The notes: generated by a model from the letters alone, not told the origin. DNA of 64,000 nucleotides from Nostoc sp. CHAB 5824 (GCF_020829665.1 NZ_JAIVFT010000009.1:124001-188000); one strand, 5' to 3'. Shown: positions 35,553 to 44,771, counted from the first letter of the stretch. Made by a program: numbers and translations.

Positions 35553-35768
35553 TTACTTAGCGTACAAATATTTATCTATATTGGTAGACCATTCAGGTGG
35601 TCCATCTAAGTTGAGCGATCGCGCCGTTTGCAAAAATGATACCGTTTCATGTTCACTTGGCGGTAAAATTTCAATACTGATTCGCACGCGGGTATTGATT
35701 GGCAGTGCGATCGGTTCAGCCGGATAGAACACTTTACCATTAAAGACAGCTGTAATTTTTTCTACCAT
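35553..35768 (-). CDS. Antitoxin (DUF104/AF2212-like)
   Basis: A 71-residue protein, MVEKITAVFNGKVFYPAEPI onward. An N-terminal beta-rich segment (ITAVFNGKVFYPAEP, TRVRISIEILPP) resembles AF2212/DUF104 or AbrB-like antitoxin folds. A C-terminal tail with FLQTARSLNLDGPPEWST fits the toxin-binding part found in cyanobacterial antitoxins of VapC pairs. It precedes the PIN gene by seven bases, the usual order for such modules. Confidence 0.8.
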   Translation of the reverse strand: MVEKITAVFNGKVFYPAEPIALPINTRVRISIEILPPSEHETVSFLQTARSLNLDGPPEWSTNIDKYLYAK

Positions 35769-36273
35769 TGTTTACAAAAAATGCTTTTAGTCTATCCTAA
35801 GCTGGTTGTAGCAATACGGGTAGAGTAAACGACGCAATAACTAGTGAAGATACTTATACCTGTCTTACGAATTATATCGATTTTTCAGAATTGCCTCAGC
35901 TACCAACTGAACTAATGTTCATTCGTCACAGGTTAAGACGAAATCATTTTTGTCAATAGTAATTAAGTTATAAATTAGCCGCTCAATAGAGTACTAAATT
36001 AAGTTTCGTACTGAAGTCTTCAGGTAAAAATGAATGACGCATTTAAATATGATGCGTAGGCATTGCCAGCTTAAAAATTGTGTTTTCTACCCCGATATCA
36101 GCATAATTCTAAGTATTATAGCTCTTTGACAAATTATTTATTTTTTGAATCTCTTACTGACGACTAATGTTGCTCAAATCACTAGTCTCGGCTATTTATA
36201 AACTCCTGACTTAGTAAAAATAATTGAAGCCAGACTAGAACTATTGTTCTATATATCCTATAATCTTTTTAAT
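35769..36273. other. Intergenic region upstream of the sbp-pst cluster
   Basis: About 500 AT-rich bases. I looked for tandem CTTAACCT-type Pho boxes and saw none convincing. The only clear signal is the inverted repeat next to the gene start, listed separately. Confidence 0.5.
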
Positions 36274-36299
36274 TACGGTATCTGCCTAGAAATACCGTA
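36274..36299 (+). promoter_or_regulatory. Inverted repeat TACGGTAT-N10-ATACCGTA upstream of sbp-like gene
   Basis: Eight-base perfect arms separated by ten bases and ending 18 bases before the chosen ATG at 36318. Size and spacing fit a dimeric regulator site. Being so close to the start codon it could also form an RNA hairpin in the leader. I know of no regulator with this exact site. Confidence 0.55.
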
Positions 36300-36317
36300 T
36301 ATTTAGGGGTGATTCTG

Positions 36318-37472
36318 ATGAGTAAGTCGCAACAACTGACACAATTAAGTAAATTTCTAAGTGAGGGTATACAGGCTTATGTCATGAAAGCTTTGCAGGC
36401 TATACAACTCTCGTATCAACACACAATTAGGAGTTGGTTCAATAGACACACTGTGAAAAGCTTTGTGAGTCTGTTTCTCCTCGGTGCTTTTTTGAGTATA
36501 GCAGTTGCCTCCTGTGGAAGCAGTTCAGCTAGCAAAAATGATGTTAAGCTAAAACTCGTTTCTTTCTCTGTTACCAAAGCAGCTCATGACCAGATAATCC
36601 CCAAATTTGTCCAAAAGTGGAAGCAAGAACATAACCAAAACGTCACATTTGAGCAAAGTTATGGGGGTTCTGGCGCTCAAACAGCTGCTGTTATTGCAGG
36701 TTCGCAAGAAGCAGATATAGTACATTTGGCACTTCCCCTAGATGTCAACAAAATTCAGCAAGCGGGTTTGATTAAATCAGGTTGGGAAATAAAATCACCG
36801 AGAAGTGGTATTGTTAGTAGATCGGTTGCTGCGATCGTAACGCGCGAAGGCAACCCCAAAGGCATCAATACTTGGGCAGACTTGGCAAAAGATGGCGTGA
36901 AAGTAATTGCGGCTAACCCAAAAACTTCTGGTATTGCTATCTGGGAATTCTTGGCTTTTTGGGGTTCTGTAACTTTAACAGGCGGTGACGAAGCCACAGC
37001 ATTAGATTATGTCACCAAAGTTTATAAAAATACCCCTATTTTGACAAAAGATGCCCGTGAAGCAAGCGATTTATTTTTCCGAAAAGGTGAGGGAGATGTC
37101 TTAATTAACTACGAAAATGAAGTAATTTTGACAGAAAAAAATGGAGCGAAGTTCCCTTATCTTGTACCCCAAGTCAATATTTCCATTGATAATCCCGTAG
37201 CTGTAGTTGATAACAATGTTGATAAGCACGGTACAAGAGAAGTTGCTCAGGCATTTGTTGATTTTCTTTATTCAACAGAAGCTCAACGGGAATTTGCAAA
37301 ATTACAATATCGTCCTGTTAATCCCACCGTTACCCAAGAAGTAGCATCACAACATCAGCCAATTAAAACTTTATTTACATCTCAAGATTTAGGTGGTTGG
37401 GATATTATCCAGAACAAGTTTTTTGGAGATGGGGCAATTTTTGACAAAGTTCAAGCTGCAAGCAAAGCATAA
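36318..37472 (+). CDS. Sulfate-binding-protein-like (Sbp family) lipoprotein
   Basis: A periplasmic binding protein of the sulfate/thiosulfate Sbp family. Family signs are SYGGSGAQTAAVIAGSQEAD, VRSxVAAIV-like RSVAAIVTREGNPKGI, DGVKVIAANPKTSG, and GEGDVLINYENEV. A lipobox (AVASC) lies about 66 residues in, after an unusually long basic N-terminal tail, so it is probably a lipoprotein. ATG 36318 is preferred over GTG 36309 because AGGGG lies nine bases before it. It sits 84 bases upstream of pstS with no cysTWA permease genes. It is either an orphan sulfate protein or a component recruited to the phosphate cluster. Confidence 0.85.
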   Translation: MSKSQQLTQLSKFLSEGIQAYVMKALQAIQLSYQHTIRSWFNRHTVKSFVSLFLLGAFLSIAVASCGSSSASKNDVKLKLVSFSVTKAAHDQIIPKFVQKWKQEHNQNVTFEQSYGGSGAQTAAVIAGSQEADIVHLALPLDVNKIQQAGLIKSGWEIKSPRSGIVSRSVAAIVTREGNPKGINTWADLAKDGVKVIAANPKTSGIAIWEFLAFWGSVTLTGGDEATALDYVTKVYKNTPILTKDAREASDLFFRKGEGDVLINYENEVILTEKNGAKFPYLVPQVNISIDNPVAVVDNNVDKHGTREVAQAFVDFLYSTEAQREFAKLQYRPVNPTVTQEVASQHQPIKTLFTSQDLGGWDIIQNKFFGDGAIFDKVQAASKA

Positions 37473-37556
37473 TATCTCTTTTTTCATGCATCATTATCTA
37501 CTTGCAGATAGCCAAGCATAATAAATTCTGGATCACTTTATCTCAATTGATAATTT

Positions 37557-38558
37557 ATGAGCTTTGACAGCAGATTTAAGGATAGCTTTTTCCTAACATC
37601 TTTAATGCTTATTGCCAGCAGTCTTGCTGCTTGTAACAGCGGACAAGAATTGAAAAGTCAGGTGAGTATTGATGGTGCGGCTGTAGGTTTTCCTGTTTCT
37701 TTAGCAGTTGCAGAAGAATACGGCAGAGGTAAACCTGAAGCTAAAGTTAGTGTGGCCTCAAGTGGTACTGGTGGTGGTTTCAGTAAATTTTGTAATGGCG
37801 ATATTGATATAGCTGGTGCTTCTCGTACCATTCGAGATGAAGAAATAAAAAAATGTAAAAGTAAGAATATTGAATTTGTCGAGTTGCCTATAGCTTTAGA
37901 TGGCATAGCTGTGATTGCTAACCGTCAAAATAAATTCGCAAAATGTCTAACTATTAAGGAACTTGGCAAGATTTGGGGTGCTAAATCAGATGGTAAAATC
38001 TTGACTTGGAATCAAGTTAATCCGAAATTTCCTAATGAAAAGCTGAAGCTGTATGCTCCTGCTTCCGATACTGGAACCTTTGATTATATGACTCAAGCTG
38101 TTACTGGCAAAGCCAAGAATGGTCGTACAGATTACACTCCCAGTCACAATCAAAACCTCCTAGTACAAGGTGTGTCAGGTGATGTATCAGCCTTGGGTTA
38201 TGTTGGGATATCTTACTACATTCAAAACCAAGAAAAACTTAATTTAGTTGCTGTAGAAAGTCCTACAGGAAAATGTGAAAAACCAGTTCCTGTAGATAAT
38301 GTGATCAAAAATATCTACACGCCTTTATCGCGTCCTCTGTTCATTTATGTCAGTAAAAAATCCTTAAATAGCAAGCCAGCAGTCAAAGAATTTGTAGATT
38401 TTTATCTAGAAAATTCTTGGAAGTGGGTAGATAGTGTTGGTTATGTGGCATTACCAGATGAAGCTTATGTCAAAGTCAAACAAAAATTTGCTACGGGTGA
38501 AACTGGAACAAAATTCAAAAAAGCAAAACCAGGTGAACCAATCACAAACTTTATTTAA
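37557..38558 (+). CDS. pstS: Phosphate ABC transporter substrate-binding lipoprotein
   Basis: A 333-residue PstS/SphX-type protein that captures phosphate in the periplasm. The lipobox SLAAC places the acylated cysteine at residue 26. Phosphate-contact motifs include VSVASSGTGGGFSKFC, GASR near residue 90 and APASDTGTFDYM. It is followed at 49 bases by pstC and forms the head of the classical pst order. It is more like the SphX-type PstS of cyanobacteria than E. coli PstS. Usual control is by SphR under phosphate limitation, but I do not see a clear Pho box directly upstream. Confidence 0.93.
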   Translation: MSFDSRFKDSFFLTSLMLIASSLAACNSGQELKSQVSIDGAAVGFPVSLAVAEEYGRGKPEAKVSVASSGTGGGFSKFCNGDIDIAGASRTIRDEEIKKCKSKNIEFVELPIALDGIAVIANRQNKFAKCLTIKELGKIWGAKSDGKILTWNQVNPKFPNEKLKLYAPASDTGTFDYMTQAVTGKAKNGRTDYTPSHNQNLLVQGVSGDVSALGYVGISYYIQNQEKLNLVAVESPTGKCEKPVPVDNVIKNIYTPLSRPLFIYVSKKSLNSKPAVKEFVDFYLENSWKWVDSVGYVALPDEAYVKVKQKFATGETGTKFKKAKPGEPITNFI

Positions 38559-38607
38559 ATAAAGTCGCAGTTATTGTAGTCTGAGTGTAGTTAAAAATTA
38601 ACTGTTT

Positions 38608-39549
38608 ATGCAAAATATCAATTATCAAGACGATCCTTATCTACTATCCAGACAGTCACTGGATAAAAATCCATCTGAAGATATATCTGAAAAGATTGTT
38701 GCGGTAATTTTATTTGCTTGTGCTTTAGTCTCAGTTCTGACTACCTTTGGTATTGTCGTAATTATCTTTCAGGAGGCATTTGGTTTTTTCCAAGAAGTTT
38801 CCTTTGCCCAATTCTTTCTTGATACTAAATGGACGCCTCTGTTTGCAGATAGACATTTTGGCGTTTGGCCCTTAATTAATGGCACCTTTTTAACTACAGC
38901 TATTGCGATGGCAGTTGCTATTCCTTTGGGTTTATCTTCTGCCATTTATTTGAGTGAGTATGCTCAACCCAAAGTAGCAGCAGTTTTACGTCCAGCAGTG
39001 GAACTTTTGGCGGGAATACCAACAGTCGTGTATGGTTACTTTGCACTATTATTTGTCACGCCATTGCTGCGGAATATTATCCCTCTGGAAATATTCAATG
39101 CCTTGAGTGCAGGGTTAATGATGGGAATAATGATTACTCCAACTGTTGGTTCTATAAGCTTAGATGCTATTAAAGCAGTTCCACGCTCTTTGCGAGAAGG
39201 GTCTTATGCTTTAGGTATTACTAAACTGGAAACCATTTTTAAAGTAGTTCTCCCAGCCGCGCTTTCTGGAATCATCGCCTCGATTATATTGGGTATTTCT
39301 CGCGCTGTGGGTGAAACGATGACTGTCCTCATCGCCGCCGGACAACAGCCCAAACTAACTATTAACTTTGCAGAATCAGTAGAAACGATGACAGCTTACA
39401 TGGCACAAATTTCTGGGGGAGATAGTCCGCGTGGAAGTCTCAATTTCCAGACATTATATGCTGTGGGCGCTGTTTTATTTCTACTTACCCTAGCTTTAAA
39501 TATTGTTAGTTACTGGGTTGCGAATCGCTTTAAAGAAAAATACGAGTAA
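38608..39549 (+). CDS. pstC: Phosphate ABC transporter permease PstC
   Basis: A 313-residue inner-membrane permease with six hydrophobic helices. PstC traits are FAxFFLxTKWTPLFxxxxFG-like FLDTKWTPLFADRHFGVWPL, ELLAGIPTVVYGYFAL, the EAA-type loop AVPRSLREGSYALGITKLET, and SRAVGETMTVLIAAG. It pairs with PstA to form the membrane channel energised by PstB. It lies between pstS and pstA, with only five bases between the pstC stop and the pstA start. Confidence 0.95.
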   Translation: MQNINYQDDPYLLSRQSLDKNPSEDISEKIVAVILFACALVSVLTTFGIVVIIFQEAFGFFQEVSFAQFFLDTKWTPLFADRHFGVWPLINGTFLTTAIAMAVAIPLGLSSAIYLSEYAQPKVAAVLRPAVELLAGIPTVVYGYFALLFVTPLLRNIIPLEIFNALSAGLMMGIMITPTVGSISLDAIKAVPRSLREGSYALGITKLETIFKVVLPAALSGIIASIILGISRAVGETMTVLIAAGQQPKLTINFAESVETMTAYMAQISGGDSPRGSLNFQTLYAVGAVLFLLTLALNIVSYWVANRFKEKYE

Positions 39550-39554
39550 TAAAT

Positions 39555-40454
39555 ATGGCTACAAGTTATCAACAAGATGATTCTTTAGATTCTATGGCAG
39601 AATTTACCGAAAATGTTGAAAGTAGAGAGACATTAGGGAAAGTATTTGAAGTACTTTTTTTGTTAGGATTACTGATTGGTTTATTTATCCTAGCATTGCT
39701 ACTTTTTGATATTTTTCGAGACGGATTAGGCAGATTTTTATCACCCGGCTTTCTCACGGATACTCCTTCTCGTTTTCCTGACCAAGGTGGTATTCGTCCT
39801 GCAATTATCAGCAGCGTTCTTTTAGGAACTGTTGTAATTTTGGTTACTGTTCCCATTGGTGTCGGAGCAGCTTTATATCTAGAAGAGTATGCACCTAAAG
39901 CTTGGTGGACAGCGATTATTGAGATTAATATCAGTAATTTAGCGGGAGTACCTTCTATTGTCTATGGATTGCTGGGTTTAGGAGTTTTCAATTATTTGCT
40001 TAAGTTTGGTCCCGCTTTGATTTCAGGTGCATTGACTTTATCTTTGTTGTCTTTGCCAGTAATTATTGTGACAGCTAGAGAAGCAATTCGCGCCGTCCCA
40101 GATTCTCTCAGAAATGCTTCTTATGGATTAGGTGTTACCAAATGGCGAACTATCAGCAGTCACGTTTTACCCTATGCTGTTCCCGGTATTTTGACAGGGG
40201 TGATTATCTCTGTATCTCGTGCTATTGGTGATGCAGCGTCTTTGATTGTTGTCGGCGCTGTGGGTTTTCTAACCTTTGATCCTGGTTTGTTCCAAAGATT
40301 TATGGCATTACCCATTCAAATCTACAGTTACATTACTCGTCCTGAACCGGGTTTTGCTGATGCAGCAGCAGCGACAATTATTGCGTTGTTGCTCTTGATT
40401 TTAGTTTTAAATGGTGTAGCAATTTATATTCGCCAACACTTCTCAATACGTTAG
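39555..40454 (+). CDS. pstA: Phosphate ABC transporter permease PstA
   Basis: A 299-residue permease with six transmembrane segments. It carries GIRPAIISSVLLGTVVILV, NLAGVPSIVYGLLGLGVF, the cytoplasmic EAA-type loop AVPDSLRNASYGLGVTKWRT and VSRAIGDAASLIVVGAVGF. These match PstA. An N-terminal polar stretch of about 35 residues (SYQQDDSLDSMAEFTENVES) precedes the first helix. Tight spacing on both sides shows one transcription unit with pstC and pstB. Confidence 0.95.
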   Translation: MATSYQQDDSLDSMAEFTENVESRETLGKVFEVLFLLGLLIGLFILALLLFDIFRDGLGRFLSPGFLTDTPSRFPDQGGIRPAIISSVLLGTVVILVTVPIGVGAALYLEEYAPKAWWTAIIEINISNLAGVPSIVYGLLGLGVFNYLLKFGPALISGALTLSLLSLPVIIVTAREAIRAVPDSLRNASYGLGVTKWRTISSHVLPYAVPGILTGVIISVSRAIGDAASLIVVGAVGFLTFDPGLFQRFMALPIQIYSYITRPEPGFADAAAATIIALLLLILVLNGVAIYIRQHFSIR

Positions 40455-40505
40455 AGAATTAAAAATCTAATTGGATACTTTCACAGATATTAGGAAATAC
40501 GCAAA

Positions 40506-41333
40506 ATGACTTATAGCAATAGTAGAAGTAAATCAGATAGTGCCACAATCGACCAAGATAATGGTGTGTTCAATGTTGAAGGTGTGAAGGTCTATTATGG
40601 CGGATTTTTGGCACTTTTAGATGTCTATCTAAAGATTCCTGAAAAACAAATTGTTGCTTTTATTGGGCCTTCAGGATGTGGTAAAAGTACTCTTCTACGT
40701 TGCTTCAACCGCATGAATGATTTAATCCCTGGTGCTAAGGTTGAGGGTAGACTGAATTACCGCGATCGCAATATTTATGATCCTAAAATAAATTCTGTAA
40801 AATTACGCCGCCAAGTCGGAATGGTTTTTCAAAGACCAAATCCTTTCCCTAAGTCAATATACGAAAATATTTCCTTTGGCCCGCGTGCTAACGGTTATAA
40901 AGGTAACATCGATGAATTGGTGGAAGATTCCCTCAGACGCGCTGCTATCTGGGATGAAGTCAAGGATAAACTCAAAGAGAAGGGAACTGCATTATCTGGC
41001 GGACAACAGCAACGACTTTGCATAGCAAGAGCGATCGCTATGAAGCCAGATGTATTATTAATGGATGAACCATGTTCTGCTCTCGACCCAATTTCTAGCC
41101 GCCAAGTAGAAGAACTCTGCTTGGAACTCAAGCAGCAATACACCATCATCATGGTGACTCACAATATGCAGCAAGCTTCCAGAGTCGCAGATTTCACGGC
41201 TTTCTTCAATACAGAAATTGACGAGCATGGTAAACGTCGGGGAAAATTAGTTGAGTTTAATCCTACAGCCCAAATGTTCAGTTCTCCTCAAACTAAAGAA
41301 GCTGAGGATTATATCAGTGGACGGTTTGGTTAA
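40506..41333 (+). CDS. pstB: Phosphate ABC transporter ATPase PstB
   Basis: A 275-residue ABC ATPase that powers PstC/PstA. Walker A is GPSGCGKST, the Q-loop follows in GMVFQRPNPFPKSIYEN, the signature is LSGGQQQR, and Walker B is VLLMDEPCSALDP with the switch histidine in MVTHNMQQ. The PstB-specific NRMNDLIPGAKVEG and QRPNPFP motifs separate it from other ABC ATPases. It ends the pst operon, and a toxin-antitoxin pair follows after a 140-base gap. Confidence 0.96.
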   Translation: MTYSNSRSKSDSATIDQDNGVFNVEGVKVYYGGFLALLDVYLKIPEKQIVAFIGPSGCGKSTLLRCFNRMNDLIPGAKVEGRLNYRDRNIYDPKINSVKLRRQVGMVFQRPNPFPKSIYENISFGPRANGYKGNIDELVEDSLRRAAIWDEVKDKLKEKGTALSGGQQQRLCIARAIAMKPDVLLMDEPCSALDPISSRQVEELCLELKQQYTIIMVTHNMQQASRVADFTAFFNTEIDEHGKRRGKLVEFNPTAQMFSSPQTKEAEDYISGRFG

Positions 41334-41476
41334 AGAGACATCACAGCAGAAGGGGAAAGGTAAAAGCCAAGTTCAATTGTGAGCAACTATTATTAATTTG
41401 CCCTTTAACCTTTCCCTGCCGTACAAGCTGAGACTAGGTAATATATATACATCTAACTACGAATAAGAGGCATACA

Positions 41477-41698
41477 GTGGAAATTCAAGAATTAAAAGCA
41501 TTGATTAAACAAACTATGCGTGAAGTTCTGCAAGAAGAAAGACTTCGCCTGTGCCAAATTCTTATTCCTTACATAAGTAATGATGAGCAACGCGAACTTG
41601 AAGCCGAATTTGGTGTACCTTCAGATGATGCTGATGAACTAATTGATATGACCGATTGGGTAAGATATGGCAATAAAATTTCGCAAAAAAGCGATTAA
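41477..41698 (+). CDS. Antitoxin of a RelE/ParE-type pair
   Basis: A 73-residue protein with GTG start (AGAGG seven bases upstream). The N-terminal helix MEIQELKALIKQTMREVLQE is followed by ERLRLCQILIPYISNDEQRE and an acidic tail FGVPSDDADELIDMTDWV. The layout, with helical dimerisation part and acidic toxin-wrapping tail, matches short antitoxins in cyanobacteria. Its 3' end overlaps the toxin gene by 32 bases, which implies translational coupling. Confidence 0.75.
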   Translation: MEIQELKALIKQTMREVLQEERLRLCQILIPYISNDEQRELEAEFGVPSDDADELIDMTDWVRYGNKISQKSD

Positions 41699-41954
41699 AT
41701 TTTTAGAAAAAGCAAATCCCGAAGATGTCGAAAATATTCGGGAGCAAATAAAGCAAATTTTTATTGCTGTCGAAGACCAAGGTATTATCCCGTTTACAGA
41801 ACTAGATATCAAAAAGATGAAAGGTGATTGGGAGGGATTTTACAGACTACGCATAGGTAAAAACAGAATTATTTTTACAGTCGATATTGATTCCAAAGAC
41901 ATCGAAATTTATGCTATTGGTGCGAGAGGAGATGTTTATAAAAATAATTCGTAA
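41667..41954 (+). CDS. RelE/ParE-type toxin
   Basis: A 95-residue basic protein with the RelE-superfamily order. The N-terminus has FRKKAIKFLEKANPEDVENI, then FTELDIKKMKGDWEGFYRLR, IGKNRIIFTVDI and a final strand DIEIYAIGARGDVY. The KLKG..G.YRLRIG.YR pattern of RelE/ParE is seen as MKGDWEGFYRLRIGKNR. RelE proteins cut mRNA at the ribosome and ParE proteins act on gyrase, and the sequence does not settle which applies. It overlaps its antitoxin gene. Confidence 0.85.
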   Translation: MAIKFRKKAIKFLEKANPEDVENIREQIKQIFIAVEDQGIIPFTELDIKKMKGDWEGFYRLRIGKNRIIFTVDIDSKDIEIYAIGARGDVYKNNS

Positions 41955-42062
41955 TTAATAATTTAATAACTTGGAATTACCAAAGTAATTCTGGAAAATA
42001 TACTGAGGCTTGACAGTACTTAATTAAAGTAACATTTAATTCTAGTACTTATATTGTGTATT

Positions 42063-42488
42063 ATGTTTAAGCCACTGCCATTTGCCTTAGTTGCAGCTAC
42101 CGTTATAGTTGCATCAATCAATAATCCCAGTAAAACTCTAGCTAGAACTTGTGCCTCTAAGTGTGGTTCACACCCAATTCAGTTTACACCTGGGCAGCAC
42201 ATCCGAGTTGAAGTTATAAATAGCACACCCAATCTGATAAAAATCCAAAAACCCTCTGGGACTGATGCAATATCCTTGAGTCCAGGGCAGAAATTAAGTT
42301 TTGAACAAATAGAGGGTACAGAGCCAAATACATCTTTGATATTTTGGAGCGAAAAGGGTTTATCACTACAAGCAATTATCTCGAAACCCAACTTTGGCAC
42401 ATTGCGGCTAGAACTCCGTCCGACTTTGCGCTCTCCTGGCGATCGCTCGTTGTATATTATGGATGATGGTAGGATTAACGTGTTTTAG
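42063..42488 (+). CDS. Exported protein of unknown function
   Basis: A 141-residue protein with a probable signal peptide (MFKPLPFALVAATVIVASIN, cleavage near TLART). The mature region has a cysteine pair CASKC, then FTPGQHIRVEVINSTPNLIK, ISLSPGQKLSFEQIEG, and a C-terminal beta strand TLRLELRPTL. The repeated PGQ(H/K) and alternating hydrophobic pattern suggest an immunoglobulin-like or cupredoxin-like beta sandwich, but I recognise no named family. ATG 42063 is preferred to the TTG nine bases upstream. It is a single gene. Confidence 0.7.
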   Translation: MFKPLPFALVAATVIVASINNPSKTLARTCASKCGSHPIQFTPGQHIRVEVINSTPNLIKIQKPSGTDAISLSPGQKLSFEQIEGTEPNTSLIFWSEKGLSLQAIISKPNFGTLRLELRPTLRSPGDRSLYIMDDGRINVF

Positions 42489-42557
42489 ATAGCAAATAAT
42501 GTTATTAGTTATGAGTTAAGAAACAATTTTGAATTTAACACTCCTAACTCCTGTACA

Positions 42558-42614
42558 GACGCGATTAATCGCGTCTCTACTCCTAACTCTTGTACAGACG
42601 CGATTAATCGCATC
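42558..42614. repeat. Two copies of the GACGCGATTAATCGCGTC palindrome
   Basis: Copies at 42558-42575 and 42597-42614 (the second with one change, CGCATC), separated by CTCCTAACTCTTGTACA. Same element as at 3387. The array runs to just upstream of the recJ GTG start. Confidence 0.85.
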
Positions 42615-42641
42615 TCTACTCCTAACTCCTAACTTTATACT

Positions 42642-44771
42642 GTGCTAGACCGAGCTGTATCTGAACTATCAAAGCCTAGCAGGCGCTTACCCGATCAGCG
42701 CTGGCAAATTTATCCACAAAAACCAGAATTTGCCCAAAATCTGGCGGTTTTGACAAATATTTCACCCATTGTCAGCCAGTTGTTGATAAATCGGGGTATG
42801 GAAACACCAGAACAGGCACAAGCATTTTTAGATCCAGAGTCTTTAGTTTTGCCTTCGCCATTGGAAGATTTCCCAGATTTGGCGATTAGTTTAGAGTTGT
42901 TGCAAAATGCGATCGCTTCTCAAACAAAAATTGCTATTTGTGGTGATTACGATGCTGATGGTATGACCAGCACTGCTCTACTTTTACGTAGTCTCCGCAC
43001 TTTAGGCGCACAGGTAGATTATGCTATTCCCAGCCGGATGCATGAAGGCTACGGTATTAATAAACGCATCGTTGAAGAATTCCACAGCGAAGGTGTGGGG
43101 CTAATTCTCACTGTCGATAATGGCATCTCTGCGTTTGAACCAGTTGCTAGAGCTAGAGAACTTGGTCTTGCGGTTATTATCACCGACCACCACGATATCC
43201 CCCAAAAATTACCGCCAGCTAACGCTATCCTCAACCCTAAACTAATAGCTGAATCCTCACCTTATCGAGGTGTTGCTGGTGTTGGTGTTGCCTACATTTT
43301 GGCAGTGTCCTTAGCACAACAGCTAGGGGAGACTAAGGGCTTAATCCAACCGATGCTAGCACTATTTACACTGGGAACGATCGCAGATTTAGCCCCCTTA
43401 ATTGGCGTAAATCGCCGCTGGGTGAAACGCGGTTTACAGCATTTACCCAAATCCAACTTAGCTGGTGTACAGGCGTTGATTCAGGTAGCTGGGGTGCAGG
43501 CGAGGGGAGAGAGAGCAGGGAGAGCAGGGGAAGCAGGGGAAGCAGGGGGAGCAGGGGAGAAAAAATTTAATATTTTTAGCAACTCAAATCCCAAATCCCT
43601 AAAGCCTGAAGATATTGGGTTTCGCCTGGGGCCACGAATTAATGCTATTGGTCGGATTGGTAATCCCCAAACTGTTATTGAACTGCTGATTACAGATGAT
43701 ATGGGGGTGGCGCTGGAAAGAGCAATGCAGTGCGAACAGATCAACGCCTCTCGCCAGCTAATGTGTGAGCAAATTGAACAAGAAGCGATCGCTTATGTAG
43801 AAACAGAATTTGTTGCATCTCTACAGCAAGACCGTGTATTAGTTGTTGTTCAACCTAATTGGCATCACGGCGTTATTGGGATTGTCGCCTCCCGCTTGGT
43901 GGAACGCTACGGCGTTCCCGTGTTTATCGGTACTTATGAGGATGAGGAACATATACGCGGTTCAGCACGCTCAATTCCAGAGTTTCATGTGTTTGAAGCT
44001 TTGGAATATTGTCACGATTTACTAGGCAAATTTGGCGGACACAAAGCAGCCGGCGGATTCTCTCTACCAGCAGAGAATTTACAGGTGTTGCGATCGCGTT
44101 TGATTGAGTTTGCTAACCAGTGTCTTGAACCCCAGCATCTCAAGCCTCTGCTCAAAATTGATGCCGAAGTCAATCTTAATCAAATCAATCAGCAGCTTTA
44201 CCAACAGCTTAATACTTTACACCCCTGCGGTATGGACAACCCCGATCCAATTTTTTGGACACCTAATGTTCAAGTAGTTGAGCAAAAAATTGTCGGTAAG
44301 GGTCACATTAAACTGACAATTGCCCAAACTGTTGATAATCAGGAGTATAAAATCAAAGCGATCGCCTGGCGTTGGGGCGACTATTTTCGCTTACCACCGC
44401 GAGTGGATGTCGCTTACAAACTGCGAGAAAATTACTTTAACGGTAACACCACCATTGAGCTAGAGTTAATAGGTGTCAGACTGCCAATTCAGCTTCAACA
44501 ATTTTGTGTTGCGCCACCTACCCCGTCAAGCACCACTTTTGAATACAATCAGCGACAGTATACTTGTGGTTTCTATAAAAACGGTATTGAAACAGAATTA
44601 AGAATTAAAAATTCTGAAGGCAAAGTCTTAGCGATACAGCCAGGACATACGATCGGTTTACTGGGTACTAATCGTCAAAACGCCAAAGAAGTTGATATCT
44701 CTCAGCCACAATATGACAGCATAATCCAAGCTGCTCTTCAAGCGTTATCAGTCTTGAGTGCTGAGTTATGA
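42642..44771 (+). CDS. recJ: Single-stranded-DNA exonuclease RecJ
   Basis: A 709-residue RecJ with GTG start. The 5'-3' ssDNA exonuclease core has GDYDADGMTS, LTVDNG, ITDHHDIP (DHH), then VVQPNWHHGVIGIVASR and the DHHA1 motif GKFGGHKAAGGFSL. An OB-fold domain and a further C-terminal extension follow. Between QVAGV and the conserved DIGFRLGPRINA the protein carries about 30 extra residues rich in Gly/Ala/Glu/Arg (RAGRAGEAGEAGGAGEKK), encoded by intergenic-type GCAGGGGA repeats inserted in frame. RecJ acts in recombination and mismatch/base-excision repair. Whether the insertion affects activity is unknown. Confidence 0.94.
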   Translation: MLDRAVSELSKPSRRLPDQRWQIYPQKPEFAQNLAVLTNISPIVSQLLINRGMETPEQAQAFLDPESLVLPSPLEDFPDLAISLELLQNAIASQTKIAICGDYDADGMTSTALLLRSLRTLGAQVDYAIPSRMHEGYGINKRIVEEFHSEGVGLILTVDNGISAFEPVARARELGLAVIITDHHDIPQKLPPANAILNPKLIAESSPYRGVAGVGVAYILAVSLAQQLGETKGLIQPMLALFTLGTIADLAPLIGVNRRWVKRGLQHLPKSNLAGVQALIQVAGVQARGERAGRAGEAGEAGGAGEKKFNIFSNSNPKSLKPEDIGFRLGPRINAIGRIGNPQTVIELLITDDMGVALERAMQCEQINASRQLMCEQIEQEAIAYVETEFVASLQQDRVLVVVQPNWHHGVIGIVASRLVERYGVPVFIGTYEDEEHIRGSARSIPEFHVFEALEYCHDLLGKFGGHKAAGGFSLPAENLQVLRSRLIEFANQCLEPQHLKPLLKIDAEVNLNQINQQLYQQLNTLHPCGMDNPDPIFWTPNVQVVEQKIVGKGHIKLTIAQTVDNQEYKIKAIAWRWGDYFRLPPRVDVAYKLRENYFNGNTTIELELIGVRLPIQLQQFCVAPPTPSSTTFEYNQRQYTCGFYKNGIETELRIKNSEGKVLAIQPGHTIGLLGTNRQNAKEVDISQPQYDSIIQAALQALSVLSAEL
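43513..43560 (+). repeat. GCAGGGGA-type tandem repeat inside recJ
   Basis: Five or six AGCAGGGGA/AGCAGGG units lie in the coding strand and keep the reading frame. The same motif in reverse (CTTCCCCTGCTCCCCCTG) occupies the intergenic space at 45181-45245. Confidence 0.9.

Noticed and set aside
36000..36270. Pho box upstream of the sbp-pst cluster
   Set aside because: I found single TTAAG words but no tandem 8-base repeats with the expected spacing.
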